Shown: one piece after another, positions 28,484-37,824 of the stretch
How the letters are laid out: the number at the start of each line of letters is the position of its first letter
Numbering within the stretch: the first letter of the stretch is position 1
Assembly: GCA_913020495.1 (NCBI GenBank)
Contig: CAJWBJ010000012.1
Coordinates: 1 to 53,790 of the forward strand
DNA: 53,790 nt
Reading direction: 5' to 3'
Origin: an uncultured Oleiphilus sp.
Lineage (GTDB): Bacteria > Pseudomonadota > Gammaproteobacteria > Pseudomonadales > Oleiphilaceae
Translations under genes and position numbers: made by a program
The notes under the pieces: model-generated
Seen by the model: only the letters and a program-made list of their open reading frames with translations
What the model was told of the DNA's origin: nothing
Database searches by the model: none

Positions 28484-29914
28484 ATGACGTATCGAAAATC
28501 ATTAATCTCAACGATTTGGGTGTTTTGTCTATTTGTTTTTTTTAGTAATCACTTATTTGCGTCAGGTCTGCCTGACTTTACTGAATTGGTTGAAGATCAC
28601 TCTGAGTCAGTTGTTAATATCAGTACTATCAGCCATGTAGACCAGCCATCCCAATTCCAATTTAAAGGTGATATGGAGCAATTACCTGATTTATTTAAAC
28701 ACTTTTTTGGCGGCGCACCAGAACGTCGCGATGATAAGGGCGGTCAGGACGGCAATGGCGGAAAGAGACAATTGAAGTCAATGGGCTCGGGTTTTATTGT
28801 CAGTGAAGACGGTATTGTACTCACCAATAATCATGTTATTGAGGGCGCAGATGAAATTTTTGTACGTTTCAATGATCGTCGAGAGTTGAAAGCAAAATTG
28901 ATAGGTTCAGATAAACGTTCAGACTTAGCAGTTTTGAAAGTGGATGCCGATGATTTGCCAGCTGTAAAAATGGGCAAATCAAAAGAGCTGAAAGTTGGAG
29001 AATGGGTTTTTGCCATAGGTTCTCCTTTTGGTTTCGACTACACCGTTACCGCAGGTATTGTGAGCGCGAAAGGTCGAAGCCTTCCTAATGAAAACTACGT
29101 GCCTTTTATCCAAACAGATGTCGCGATTAATCCAGGTAATTCCGGTGGCCCTCTTTTTAATATGGAGGGCGAGGTTATCGGTATTAATTCCCAGATTTAT
29201 ACCCGTTCAGGTGGTTTTATGGGGGTGTCATTTGCTATTCCTATTGATGTGGCAATGGAAGTTGTTGAACAGCTTAAAGGGCAAGGATATGTCTCTCGCG
29301 GCTGGTTGGGCGTATTAATTCAAGAAGTAAGCAAAGGTCTTGCTGAGTCATTTGGTTTAGATAAACCGTATGGTGCTTTAGTATCACAAGTACTTGAAGA
29401 CTCTCCAGCTGCCGATGCTGGTCTGAGAGCTGGTGATGTGATTATCAAATATGAAGGTGAAGAAATTGGACTTTCCTCAGAGCTTCCACAATTAGTTGGT
29501 CGAACAAAAGTTGGCGAGAAAGTTGAGATGGTTGTTGTTCGAGATGGGGGGGAGAAAGAAATTACCCTTAAAATTGGAGAGCTTCCTAATACCAACAAAA
29601 CGCCGGTTGAACTCGACTCACCCACGATTAAGAAAAATAATCGCTTAGGTGTTAACGTAAGAAAAATCGATGATAAAACACTGGCAGAATTGAACCTTGA
29701 TAGTGGTGTACAGGTTATTCAGGTGCTAGATCAACCCGCGCGGAAAGCAGGTATTCGACAAGGTGATATTATTACTCGTTTAAATAATCAAGGTTTCAAA
29801 ACCCTAACTGATTTTTTCAATGTCGTTGAAAGTTTACCTAGTAATCGCTCTGTTCCTGTTTTAGTGGTTCGACAAGGTAATCCTCTATTTATAGTGATAA
29901 AAATCGAAGATTAA
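28484..29914 (+). CDS. degP: DegP/MucD-type periplasmic serine protease
   Basis: This is an HtrA-family protease and chaperone of the periplasm. The 476-residue precursor has a signal peptide (about 1-27, ending LFASG), a trypsin-like domain with catalytic His117 (TNNHVIEGADE), Asp147 (SDLAVLKV) and Ser220 (GNSGGPL), and two PDZ domains (about 275-370 and 385-470). An insertion rich in Gly/Asp (about 80-95) corresponds to the LA loop. Placement after rseC matches mucD in Pseudomonas, where it degrades misfolded envelope proteins and restrains AlgU. TAGGAG lies six bases before the ATG. Confidence 0.95.
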   Translation: MTYRKSLISTIWVFCLFVFFSNHLFASGLPDFTELVEDHSESVVNISTISHVDQPSQFQFKGDMEQLPDLFKHFFGGAPERRDDKGGQDGNGGKRQLKSMGSGFIVSEDGIVLTNNHVIEGADEIFVRFNDRRELKAKLIGSDKRSDLAVLKVDADDLPAVKMGKSKELKVGEWVFAIGSPFGFDYTVTAGIVSAKGRSLPNENYVPFIQTDVAINPGNSGGPLFNMEGEVIGINSQIYTRSGGFMGVSFAIPIDVAMEVVEQLKGQGYVSRGWLGVLIQEVSKGLAESFGLDKPYGALVSQVLEDSPAADAGLRAGDVIIKYEGEEIGLSSELPQLVGRTKVGEKVEMVVVRDGGEKEITLKIGELPNTNKTPVELDSPTIKKNNRLGVNVRKIDDKTLAELNLDSGVQVIQVLDQPARKAGIRQGDIITRLNNQGFKTLTDFFNVVESLPSNRSVPVLVVRQGNPLFIVIKIED

Positions 29915-29923
29915 TATTTCGAA

Positions 29924-29953
29924 TGAGATGCATCATAGAAATGACGCATCTCA
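29924..29953 (+). terminator. Hairpin after degP
   Basis: TGAGATGC pairs with GCATCTCA (8 bp, with an inner CAT/ATG pairing), starting ten bases after the degP stop. A T8 run follows about 26 bases later, so termination is plausible but not classical. Confidence 0.5.
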
Positions 29954-29988
29954 AACTTCTGTCATCCCAATATCCCTTTTTTTTCGTC

Positions 29989-30014
29989 ATTCCCGTAGTC
30001 ACTTGTGCGGGAAT
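29989..30014. repeat. Intergenic palindromic repeat (ATTCCCG / CGGGAAT)
   Basis: Arms ATTCCCG and CGGGAAT flank a 12-base centre containing CAC/GTG. This resembles the dispersed GTCATTCCCG...CGGGAATC repeats seen in many proteobacterial intergenic regions. Only one copy is visible here. Confidence 0.4.
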
Positions 30015-30070
30015 CTAGTTCTATTAATGCCTGAGTGTAACATCATATATCGAGTAAACCGTCACTTATA

Positions 30071-30089
30071 GGATGCGCCATGCGCACCG
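30071..30089. repeat. Possible REP-like element (GGATGCGCCATGCGCACC)
   Basis: A GC-rich imperfect palindrome, GGATGCGC-CAT-GCGCACC, lies between degP and nnr. It resembles the TAGGATG-GCGC-CACC dispersed repeats of gammaproteobacteria. It is a single copy in this window, so repeat status is unproven. Confidence 0.35.
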
Positions 30090-30118
30090 GTTCAAACACC
30101 GCTTTCGTGTCAAGCGCT

Positions 30119-31624
30119 CTATTCAACCGGTTTATCATTCAATAATAAGCGAGCAATAGGAATTACATCAGTTGCTAATAGACCGCGCTGACCATTTTTA
30201 TCGGCAGCAATGTCTGCCGCATTGGCATGAAGACAAACCGCCAGTTCAAGTGCAAACCCTTTGTTTAGACCTTGTGCAAGTAAAGCACCTAATATGCCAC
30301 TTAATACATCACCCATTCCACCCGTAGCCATACCCGGATTGCCATAAGGGCATACTGTAACTGATTGATCTTCGTGAGTGATTAAACTTCCGCTACCTTT
30401 TAATAGCACTGAGCCCCCCCATTTTTTTTGGAGTGCTTGAACTGCTTTGAATCGATCCTCTTGAATAATGGCTGTTTCAGTACCTAATAAACGTGCAGCT
30501 TCGCCGGGGTGAGGCGTTAATATATGCTCAGCATGTAACACCCAGCTTGGGTTTATACAAATAAGGTTCAAGGCATCAGCATCAATGACAATGGGTTTCA
30601 TGCTTTTTAGAGCAAATAATAGCATTTGTTCTGACCATGCTGATTGTCCTAAACCCGGACCGATTACGATAACAGTCGCCTTAGCTAATAAAGGTAGAAG
30701 TTGACCCGTATTAGTAACAGTTTTAACCATGATTTCAGGTTGGCGTGATAGTAAGGCAGAAACATGCTCAGACTGGGTTGCGACACTGACTAGTCCTGCA
30801 CCTATTCTGGCAGCGGACTCAGCAGCCATTAAAATCGCGCCACCATAACCACGGTCTCCACCTATCAATAAAACATGCCCGCATTGGCCTTTGTGCATGT
30901 CTGCATTTCTAGGCTTTAAGTTCTTTAATAATGTGGGTAAATTTAGCAACTTGGCATCAACAGGGACTTGGCTATAGATGTTTTCAGTTATGTCTAAATC
31001 ATCATAAAAAATATCCCCGCAATAGTGCTGACCACGTGCTGTGAGCATTCCTCGTTTTAATCCGATAAAGGTGGCAGTACATTTTGCTTCAATGGCAATG
31101 CCTAATGCCTGACCTGTGTCCGCTGATAATCCAGAGGGTATATCAATCGCTAGAGTGGGGGCTTTAGATTGGTTGCAAAGTAAAATAGCTTTCTTATAAA
31201 GCCCGCTAACTTCAGCGTTAAGACCGGTACCTAGCAGTGCATCGATGATGACCATATCTTGATCTGCCGATAAAACAGCATCACTTTTTTTGGTGAATGG
31301 CAGGCATTCGACACCATTTTCGATACAGTACTGATATGCAAGTAAAGCATCCTTTTTAAGATTTTCAGGTGGGGAGATAAAATACAGGCTGACACGAAAG
31401 CCTCTTTTTTTAGCGATGCCTGCAAAAATATAACCGTCGCCAGCATTATTACCGCTGCCACAAAATACATAAATTTGTTTACAGCCGTCCCATTGTTTAA
31501 CAAATGTACGAAATGCAAAGCGAGCAGCTTTTTGCATTAGTTCAAAGCCATCGATACCATGGTCTTCAATGGCAATACGGTCAAGCTCGCGAACTTGCTG
31601 AGCGGTGTATAAATTTACTGTCAT
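30119..31624 (-). CDS. nnr: Bifunctional NAD(P)H-hydrate epimerase / ADP-dependent dehydratase
   Basis: Nnr repairs hydrated NADH and NADPH. The N-terminal epimerase (YjeF_N, about 1-215) shows GSGNNAGDGY and VIDALLGTGL. The C-terminal dehydratase (YjeF_C, about 225-500) shows GGDRGYGGAILMAAESA, GPGLGQS, DADALN, LTPHPGEAARLLG and the catalytic NPGMATGGMGDVLSG. The start is placed at ATG 31624, which has GTGGA six bases upstream; ATG 31630 overlaps that site. The protein is about 501 residues, the usual length. In E. coli nnr precedes tsaE, but here it stands alone and diverges from a GNAT gene. It complements the NAD synthesis genes nadB and nadC in the window. Confidence 0.94.
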   Translation of the reverse strand: MTVNLYTAQQVRELDRIAIEDHGIDGFELMQKAARFAFRTFVKQWDGCKQIYVFCGSGNNAGDGYIFAGIAKKRGFRVSLYFISPPENLKKDALLAYQYCIENGVECLPFTKKSDAVLSADQDMVIIDALLGTGLNAEVSGLYKKAILLCNQSKAPTLAIDIPSGLSADTGQALGIAIEAKCTATFIGLKRGMLTARGQHYCGDIFYDDLDITENIYSQVPVDAKLLNLPTLLKNLKPRNADMHKGQCGHVLLIGGDRGYGGAILMAAESAARIGAGLVSVATQSEHVSALLSRQPEIMVKTVTNTGQLLPLLAKATVIVIGPGLGQSAWSEQMLLFALKSMKPIVIDADALNLICINPSWVLHAEHILTPHPGEAARLLGTETAIIQEDRFKAVQALQKKWGGSVLLKGSGSLITHEDQSVTVCPYGNPGMATGGMGDVLSGILGALLAQGLNKGFALELAVCLHANAADIAADKNGQRGLLATDVIPIARLLLNDKPVE

Positions 31625-31650
31625 ATTCATTCCACGTTATAGTTTGAACT

Positions 31651-32184
31651 ATGAAAAACAGCTCGAATTTAGGAAAACAAAAGACTTATATGATTATTAG
31701 ACGAATCCACTCAGCTGACAACCTATTAATGGGAGAAATTATTCGTGAAGTCTTAACTGAGTTTGGTGCTAACCGGCCAGGTTTTGCTTGGCAGGACCCC
31801 GAATTGGATCATTTATCAGCAGCATATGCCGGAAAAGGGCATGCTTACTATGTCATAGAAAATGAAGGGCGCGTCATTGGTGGCGGTGGCGTTGGTCATT
31901 TCTCATGTCACTTAGAAAAATGTTGTGAGCTGCAAAAAATGTACTTACTACCTGAAGCAAGAGGTAAGGGCTGGGGGGAGAGGTTGATCGATGAGTTGTT
32001 AATTGAAGCTAAACAAATGAGTTATCGGTTTTGTTATCTTGAAACATTAAAAAGTATGTCTAAGGCTGTTTCCCTTTATCAACGAAAAGGTTTTGAAACT
32101 CTTAAAAGCCCTTTGGGAGATAGTGGACATAATGCTTGTGACGAATGGTATTTGCGAGATTTAAATATAATACAACCCCTTTGA
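31651..32184 (+). CDS. GNAT-family N-acetyltransferase
   Basis: The 177-residue protein has a GNAT fold with the acetyl-CoA-binding segment QKMYLLPEARGKGWGERLID and the C-terminal LYQRKGFETL. It contains GGGGVGHFSC at strand 4 and several cysteines (CHLEKCCELQ). The substrate is unknown. The start is uncertain: ATG 31651 lacks a ribosome site, and ATG 31690 (MIIRRIHSADN) begins where homology to GNATs would be expected. It diverges from nnr with about 25 bases between starts, so the promoters overlap the coding ends. Confidence 0.85.
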   Translation: MKNSSNLGKQKTYMIIRRIHSADNLLMGEIIREVLTEFGANRPGFAWQDPELDHLSAAYAGKGHAYYVIENEGRVIGGGGVGHFSCHLEKCCELQKMYLLPEARGKGWGERLIDELLIEAKQMSYRFCYLETLKSMSKAVSLYQRKGFETLKSPLGDSGHNACDEWYLRDLNIIQPL

Positions 32185-32316
32185 ATCACTGAAAATATTT
32201 TTAGAACTCATTATAAAAATCAGTCGTTTATTGAGGTACAATTCAGGTTTTTTCGCTTGCCTTAATCGGTATTATCAATCCCGTAAAGAAATAGAGATGA
32301 ACTTTAAGAGGTAAAA

Positions 32317-33222
32317 ATGATAGAAGCAACTGATAAAATTATCAGTCCAAAATTTGAACGCTTGATAATTCTAGCAACCAGAGCATCTGTTTTCGTTGCA
32401 TTTATTTTGTTAGTAATTAAAGTCTACGCTTGGTTAGCAACAGGATCTATGGGGGTTTTAGCAGCGTTAGTTGACTCACTATTAGACTTAGGCGCATCAC
32501 TTATTAATATGTTTGCAGTGCGTTATGCTTTGATGCCCGCAGATGAAGAACATCGTTTTGGTCATGGTAAAGCGGAAGCTTTAGCAGGATTAGGTCAGGC
32601 TGCATTTATTGTAAGTTCTGCTTTGTTTCTAATTATTTATACCTTGGAAAGAATCGTTCACCCTGAATTACTTGAGTCTTTTGAGGTGGGGTTTAGTGTC
32701 ATTGGTATTTCTATGATTATGACTTTTATTTTAGTCATTTTTCAACGACATGTGGTCAAATTAACCGGCTCTATTGCCGTGAAAGCAGATTCAGTTCATT
32801 ACGCTTCAGATCTAGTGACCAATGCCGGAATTTTGATTGGCTTGTTATTATATCATTTTGGATGGCTCTACTCTGACCCAGTGATTGGATTATTGATCGG
32901 GGTGTATATTTTGAAATGTGCATTGGAAATAGGGTATGAGTCCGTGCAATTGCTGCTTGACCGGGAGCTGCCCGATGAAGAGCAGGCGCTCATTCATAAA
33001 CTGGCAACAAAACATCCAGAAGTGATTGAAGTACATGATGTGAGAACAAGGCAGTCAGGGCAAACCAAATTTATTCAATTACATCTTGTTCTTGATGGTG
33101 GTTTAACGTTAGCTGAGGCGCACAGACTGAGTGATGAAGTAGAAATCAATATTAGAAAAGAGTTTCAGTATGCGGATATTCTGATTCATCAAGATCCACA
33201 TACCGAACGCTCCGATAGTTAA
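32317..33222 (+). CDS. Cation diffusion facilitator (FieF-like)
   Basis: This CDF antiporter exports divalent metals such as Fe(II) or Zn(II) in exchange for protons. The 301-residue protein has six membrane helices, the metal site in helices 2 and 5 (VDSLLDLGAS; HYASDLVTNAG, i.e. DxxxD and HxxxD), the HRFGHGKAEALAG loop and a cytoplasmic ferredoxin-like domain (about 210-295). The Asp/Asp/His/Asp set matches FieF. AGAGG lies seven bases before the ATG. It ends three bases from the convergent AdeT-like gene. Confidence 0.9.
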   Translation: MIEATDKIISPKFERLIILATRASVFVAFILLVIKVYAWLATGSMGVLAALVDSLLDLGASLINMFAVRYALMPADEEHRFGHGKAEALAGLGQAAFIVSSALFLIIYTLERIVHPELLESFEVGFSVIGISMIMTFILVIFQRHVVKLTGSIAVKADSVHYASDLVTNAGILIGLLLYHFGWLYSDPVIGLLIGVYILKCALEIGYESVQLLLDRELPDEEQALIHKLATKHPEVIEVHDVRTRQSGQTKFIQLHLVLDGGLTLAEAHRLSDEVEINIRKEFQYADILIHQDPHTERSDS

Positions 33223-33225
33223 AGG

Positions 33226-34248
33226 CTATTCTCTATTACTTGCCGTGCATTCGGCGCTTGTTGGGGATAACTTACAGCGAACCTTACGTAATAGTTTTAG
33301 GGTTCGTTTGTCGTAAATACCCCGCTCACCTAGTTCTAACCGACTTTCTCTAAAATCTTCAGTCCAATAGTCATAAAGATGATCGGGGATATCAATCCAG
33401 TATTTATCCGGAATGGTTGCCTCTGGATCAGTCAGGAACTTCACAAATTTGGAATAATCCTCGACGGCTTTATTTCGAGCTTTCTGGAAAAAACCTTCGG
33501 GAAATTTTTCCCAGCGCGCGATGACCTGCATAGTGATATAGAGGAAAGGCTCTCTATATATGCCTCCATCTGGTTCTAAACCTTTGTGCATCTCAAAGGG
33601 CTCATACACAATTGCTGGTGCAGCCGTTAGATCTACGGTGCCATTATTGAATTTTAGAATAGAATTAAAAATGGTTGAGTTAACAGGGGTCATACCATGT
33701 TTTTGAGTTAAGTATTCTGACTCAGGGATGCCATCTAGTACGGCTACTCGTTTTCCGGCGAAGTCTTTAGGTCGCAGTATTGTTTTGTCTCGAGTGAACA
33801 TAAAAATAGCGCCAGCTGGTCCCATAGCCAAAACTTCATATTCGCCTACCCGCATCAGTTTGGCTGCTTTAGGTGAGCTAAGTGATTTAATGATAATACC
33901 TAGATGCTCATAACTCGGAATGGCTCCAATGGCACCTAAACTCCCCGTAAAGGAATTGAATTCCCGCGCACGAAAGCCAAGCATATTAACCGCATCGCAA
34001 CGGCCTAGTTTGAATTCGTCAATAGCAATACGTTCATCTGTGTAAACTTCGTAAGAGAGGTCTACACCCCATTTGTATGCATAAATTTTGGCCTCTTTCA
34101 TTATCTGCCCAGCGGGCCCCGCTTTTCCAATAGGGTCCCAGACGCACATATGTATTGGTACAACTTCTTGAGCTAAAAGTCGTGTGCTCATGAATGAGGT
34201 TAATATGGAAAGTAATAGAAATAGCGTGATATTAGATTTTGAGTTCAT
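33226..34248 (-). CDS. AdeT-like putative solute-binding protein, copy 1
   Basis: The 340-residue precursor has a signal peptide (residues about 1-26, cleavage after LLA) and a periplasmic-binding-protein-like body whose first half (CVWDPIGKAG; VYTDERIAIDEFKLGRCDAV; REFNSFTGSLGAIGAIPS) matches the AdeT1/2 putative solute-binding family of Acinetobacter. AdeT was linked to drug efflux, but a transport role is unproven. The protein carries a C-terminal pair of cysteines (VRCKLSP; AECTAS) that may form a disulfide. It is about 90% identical to the protein at 38083-39114 (31 differences over some 313 mature residues). Both share the same promoter layout. No permease gene is adjacent, so the ligand protein may serve signalling or an unlinked transporter. 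Confidence 0.82.
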   Translation of the reverse strand: MNSKSNITLFLLLSILTSFMSTRLLAQEVVPIHMCVWDPIGKAGPAGQIMKEAKIYAYKWGVDLSYEVYTDERIAIDEFKLGRCDAVNMLGFRAREFNSFTGSLGAIGAIPSYEHLGIIIKSLSSPKAAKLMRVGEYEVLAMGPAGAIFMFTRDKTILRPKDFAGKRVAVLDGIPESEYLTQKHGMTPVNSTIFNSILKFNNGTVDLTAAPAIVYEPFEMHKGLEPDGGIYREPFLYITMQVIARWEKFPEGFFQKARNKAVEDYSKFVKFLTDPEATIPDKYWIDIPDHLYDYWTEDFRESRLELGERGIYDKRTLKLLRKVRCKLSPTSAECTASNRE

Positions 34249-34598
34249 AGCGAGTGATTGTTTTTATTGGGAAAGGCTCATCTTAACGATGAAGCGCATT
34301 GCTGTCATGCTTAAGTAGGCAAAATCAAAAATTATAAAAAGAAATTCTTTTGATTGTTGAATTGTTAAAAAGAGGGTGAGTAAACAAGTTATCAAGGTTT
34401 CCTCTAGATTTGTCTGAAATCACACAAAGAAGATCTATGATTAACTCGAGAGTTTTTGACTTTGATAACATGATTTTGGTCTGTTTTTGAGCCCTTAACG
34501 TCAGAGTATAGAGACATTAAGTGATTTCTCTTCTAGGTATTTATAGTCTATAACTTTATTTATCAAATAACTCTATTCAGGCGGAGAGTGGCCTCTGT
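34249..34598. other. 350-base gene-free region between AdeT-like copy 1 and the MASE1-CHASE kinase
   Basis: The region carries the minus-strand promoter of the AdeT-like gene and, on the plus side, the kinase ribosome site GGCGGAG. A spaced inverted repeat GTTATCAA (34388-34395) / TTGATAAC (34462-34469) is the only other symmetry seen. No convincing plus-strand promoter or small gene was found. Confidence 0.5.
34280..34314 (-). promoter_or_regulatory. Promoter of AdeT-like copy 1, conserved with copy 2
   Basis: Read on the minus strand it is TTAAGC, then -35 ATGACA, 17 bases, then -10 TAAGAT. The boxes and flanks are identical to those before copy 2 (39149-39183) while the spacer differs, so the boxes look selected. 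Confidence 0.65.
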
Positions 34599-37322
34599 AT
34601 GCCAGATATATTAAATAATAAGCGTTCTTTGGGCTTATATGGTGCATTATTTATAAGCTATTTTTTAATCGGCCATTTTCTATCATCCATCTCTTTTCAA
34701 TCACAAATTATACCTATCTGGCTGCCTGCAGGCATTGCCTTGGTGGGATGCTTTATCTGGTGGTGGCGGTTTCTACCTGCGGTGTTTATTGCCTCAATGG
34801 CTTTTAACTATTCTGTTCATCCCTTTGCAGATATTGCTAACTTATTTGGTGCGCCCGGGGCTGAATTACTGGTAATTGCCTCGGGTGCGACACTTCAGGC
34901 TCTGGTGGGAAGTGCGTTATTACGGTACTGGATTGGAAATCCGCTCACACAATCCTCAAACATTAAACTATTTTATTTCATTTTTGTGGTTGGTATTCTG
35001 GTTAACCTCATTTCCGCCAACATAGGGATTGTTGCGTTAAGTACCTTCAATCCTAATTACAGTCAGGACAATTACTGGTTGAATGTTGTCTACTGGTGGT
35101 TGGGTGACTCATTAGGCGTCTTATTAGTGACGCCCTTTGTGCTGAGTATATTAAGTTTGAATAAAACTGCTCAGCAAGACCGGAAGTCCCGTTTTATTAT
35201 TCCAGCTTCGGTTGTTTTTTTATTTTTTTCAGTATTAGTTTTGACAGCATTCTTTATCGAATTTTCAAATGAAAGTGCACGTAAATCAGCTGTCAGGGAA
35301 ATGAAAACGGTGGAAAACGGTTTATATCGAGAGCTAAACAATAGTTTGGCCCAGCTTCAAAATCTGGCGAGTTTTATTCAAAGCACTCCTGATATGGATA
35401 GAGACGAGTTTTCAATATTTGTTAATACACTTACACAGTCACACCCAACCATTAAAGCAATGTCTTGGAACCCTATTATCATGAGTGAAAATAGGCCAGA
35501 AGCTGAAGAAGAGTTAAGTGCAATTTACAATAAACCTATGGTGATCAAGGGGAAGCCTTTAAAAAGGGAAGACCCCATAGTTTTCGTAAAACTGATCAGT
35601 CCTGAGCAAGGGAATTCTAAAGCGATAGGCTTTAATGTGTATTCAAACAGTAAGAGAAAAGCAACTCTGAATACCGCTCAAAGACTCTTTCAACCTCAAG
35701 CAACGCCTATTATTAATCTGGTTCAATCAAACTCTCAAGAGCCTGCTTACTTACTATTTTTCCCTGTATTCAGGCCATTAAATGATGATTCGGGTTCATC
35801 ATCTAAAAAACTAATGGGTTATGCAACTGGCGTCTTCTTGGCTGAAAAAATGATACAACGGGCCTTTAATTTAGATGAAAGCCATTTGTTTAAATATGAA
35901 ATATATGAAAAAGGTCAGTCTGTTGCCTTCTCATCAAATACAGGGGGCTCTGAATTAATTTTAGGAAGTGAGACGACTTTACAAGAAATCGATTTTCATT
36001 TGGCAGGGCAAGTTTGGCATCTGAACTTGCTTGCCGATAAAGAAGCTTTAGCGCAGCAACAGAGCAAGTCTTATTTGGTTTTATTTGCGCTGGAAGTCGT
36101 TATTGTTATTTTTATTATTCTGTTGATTTTGATGATGCATGTTCGACAGGTGGGCTTAGACGCCTTGGTTAAGGAGAAAACGGAGTCTCTGCGCTTGGCT
36201 GTTAAATCGTCTAATGAGGCGAATATGGCAAAAAGTCGCTTCCTTGCAAATATGAGTCATGAGATAAGAACGCCTATGAACGCAGTGCTTGGTTTCTCTC
36301 GCTTGGCTAAAGCATCAGAGGATATTGGTGAGATAAAAGACCATCTAGAAAAAATTGAAGTGTCATCTGATATATTGTTAAACATCGTGAACGATATTTT
36401 GGATATTTCCAAGATTGAATCCGGGAAGCTGGTTTTATCTCATGAAGCCTTGGATATGCATCAAGTCTTAGCCCGAATTGACACCCTTTTTGATAGCCAG
36501 GTATCCAGTAAAAACCTAATTTGGGAACTAATAGATAATTTACCACCGGATTTATACTTTAATGGTGACCAACTCAGAATAGAACAAGTGTTGCTCAACT
36601 TGTGTGGAAATGCTTTAAAGTTTACAGAGTCGGGTAGTATTCAGCTTGTCGCAAATTTAAGCCAAAAAACTGATAAGCAGGCAGAAATCAGTATCGTCGT
36701 CAAAGACACTGGTATTGGGATAGCACGTGAAAATCAGGCACAACTATTTAATGTTTTTTCTCAGGCTGATGAGTCTACTTCTCGTACCTATGGCGGTACA
36801 GGGCTGGGTTTAGCTATTTCAAAAGAGTTAAGTCTGCTGATGCACGGAGATATCACGATTATAAGTCACAAGGGTAAAGGCTCAGCGTTTGAATTTACAT
36901 TTAAAATGGATCTTTCTGAGGAAAAACCACTAGAAAATGACAGCTACGAAACAAAAGATTTTTCTCACTTAAAGGTTTTAGTCGCTGAGGATAATAAAAT
37001 GAATCAACTACTGATTCAGGCGATATTAGAGAGTCTGGGGATTTTGCCGGTGATTGTTGATGATGGATTGCAAGCCCTTGAGATGGTTCAAGAAAAAGAA
37101 TTCGATTTGGTTTTGATGGACTGTCAAATGCCTGTCATGGATGGTTATGTTGCAACAGCTAAAATAAGACAAGTACCTCATCTAAAGAATTTGCCCATTT
37201 TCGCTTTAACCGCTGATGTGAATGTCGCAAGTAAACAGCGGGCACTAGAGGTTGGATTTAGCGAACACTTATCGAAACCCATTATTGTTGAGCAGCTCGT
37301 TAAGTGCCTTCAAAGTGTTTGA
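34599..37322 (+). CDS. MASE1-CHASE hybrid sensor histidine kinase
   Basis: The 907-residue membrane sensor has a MASE1-like domain of about eight helices (1-225, with IIPIWLPAGIALVGCF), an extracytoplasmic CHASE domain (about 230-490, with SARKSAVREMKTVENGLYRE and IKAMSWNPI), a further membrane helix (about 492-512), HisKA with His554 (FLANMSHEIRTPMNAVLG), an ATPase domain (GGTGLGLAISKELSLLM) and a receiver with Asp841 (LVLMDCQMPVMDGY). There is no output regulator nearby, so the receiver must relay through an unlinked partner. It is flanked on both sides by AdeT-like genes and ends 34 bases from the convergent globin gene. CHASE domains bind small extracellular ligands. Confidence 0.9.
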   Translation: MPDILNNKRSLGLYGALFISYFLIGHFLSSISFQSQIIPIWLPAGIALVGCFIWWWRFLPAVFIASMAFNYSVHPFADIANLFGAPGAELLVIASGATLQALVGSALLRYWIGNPLTQSSNIKLFYFIFVVGILVNLISANIGIVALSTFNPNYSQDNYWLNVVYWWLGDSLGVLLVTPFVLSILSLNKTAQQDRKSRFIIPASVVFLFFSVLVLTAFFIEFSNESARKSAVREMKTVENGLYRELNNSLAQLQNLASFIQSTPDMDRDEFSIFVNTLTQSHPTIKAMSWNPIIMSENRPEAEEELSAIYNKPMVIKGKPLKREDPIVFVKLISPEQGNSKAIGFNVYSNSKRKATLNTAQRLFQPQATPIINLVQSNSQEPAYLLFFPVFRPLNDDSGSSSKKLMGYATGVFLAEKMIQRAFNLDESHLFKYEIYEKGQSVAFSSNTGGSELILGSETTLQEIDFHLAGQVWHLNLLADKEALAQQQSKSYLVLFALEVVIVIFIILLILMMHVRQVGLDALVKEKTESLRLAVKSSNEANMAKSRFLANMSHEIRTPMNAVLGFSRLAKASEDIGEIKDHLEKIEVSSDILLNIVNDILDISKIESGKLVLSHEALDMHQVLARIDTLFDSQVSSKNLIWELIDNLPPDLYFNGDQLRIEQVLLNLCGNALKFTESGSIQLVANLSQKTDKQAEISIVVKDTGIGIARENQAQLFNVFSQADESTSRTYGGTGLGLAISKELSLLMHGDITIISHKGKGSAFEFTFKMDLSEEKPLENDSYETKDFSHLKVLVAEDNKMNQLLIQAILESLGILPVIVDDGLQALEMVQEKEFDLVLMDCQMPVMDGYVATAKIRQVPHLKNLPIFALTADVNVASKQRALEVGFSEHLSKPIIVEQLVKCLQSV

Positions 37323-37356
37323 TTCGCTGTATAAGTTTGTTTAGTTGATGTTTAGG

Positions 37357-37824
37357 TTATTGCTGTGAATCGGTATTTGAGGTTTCTTCCATCGCCTTGA
37401 TGATTTTCTTAGCAAAGTCGTTGTATGAATGTTCCCATGCCTGTCGTAACTCATCATTCCATATGTCGTTGAGATTTTTCTCTAATGCAAATAAGAGGCA
37501 GTGAAGGAAGGTGTTAAAATCATCGGGGTTGACTGAAAGTGCCTTGTGTTTTTTAGCAAGCGATGAAGCAATAGCGGTGCCGCTATCAGTGCCGTGCCCA
37601 TAGTACAACGAACTCTCACAGACTAGTTCGGTAACCATCGATAATAACCTGGCACGTTGTACACTTTTATCCTGTTTGAATAATTCAAACCTGCCGGGAT
37701 TAGCCTCGACAAATATGCGGTGAAAATCGATAGAAAAAGCATTAAGTTTGCCAGATCGTTTTAACGTACTCCAAGAGGACTTCATGATATCTAACTGCTT
37801 ATTATCTACTTGTAATTTCGGCAT
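37357..37824 (-). CDS. Single-domain globin
   Basis: The 155-residue protein fits the single-domain bacterial globin class related to flavohaemoglobin N-domains. The likely proximal histidine is His93 (SLAKKHKALSVNPDDF), the CD1-position aromatic lies in RFELF, and the C-terminal helices match ALEKNLNDIWNDELRQAWEHSY. No flavin-reductase domain follows. Roles in the family include oxygen or nitric-oxide binding or sensing. The position between a MASE1-CHASE kinase and an AdeT-like gene suggests, by inference only, a link to redox or gas signalling. It could also be a haem-based stress protein unrelated to its neighbours. Confidence 0.82.
   Translation of the reverse strand: MPKLQVDNKQLDIMKSSWSTLKRSGKLNAFSIDFHRIFVEANPGRFELFKQDKSVQRARLLSMVTELVCESSLYYGHGTDSGTAIASSLAKKHKALSVNPDDFNTFLHCLLFALEKNLNDIWNDELRQAWEHSYNDFAKKIIKAMEETSNTDSQQ

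Noticed and set aside
30075-30115. A tRNA T-arm-like sequence (GGTTCAAAC)
   Set aside because: The flanking bases do not form a T-stem, and no acceptor or anticodon arm could be assembled around it.
34388-34469. GTTATCAA / TTGATAAC inverted repeat as an operator
   Set aside because: The arms are short and 66 bases apart in AT-rich DNA, which chance can explain.
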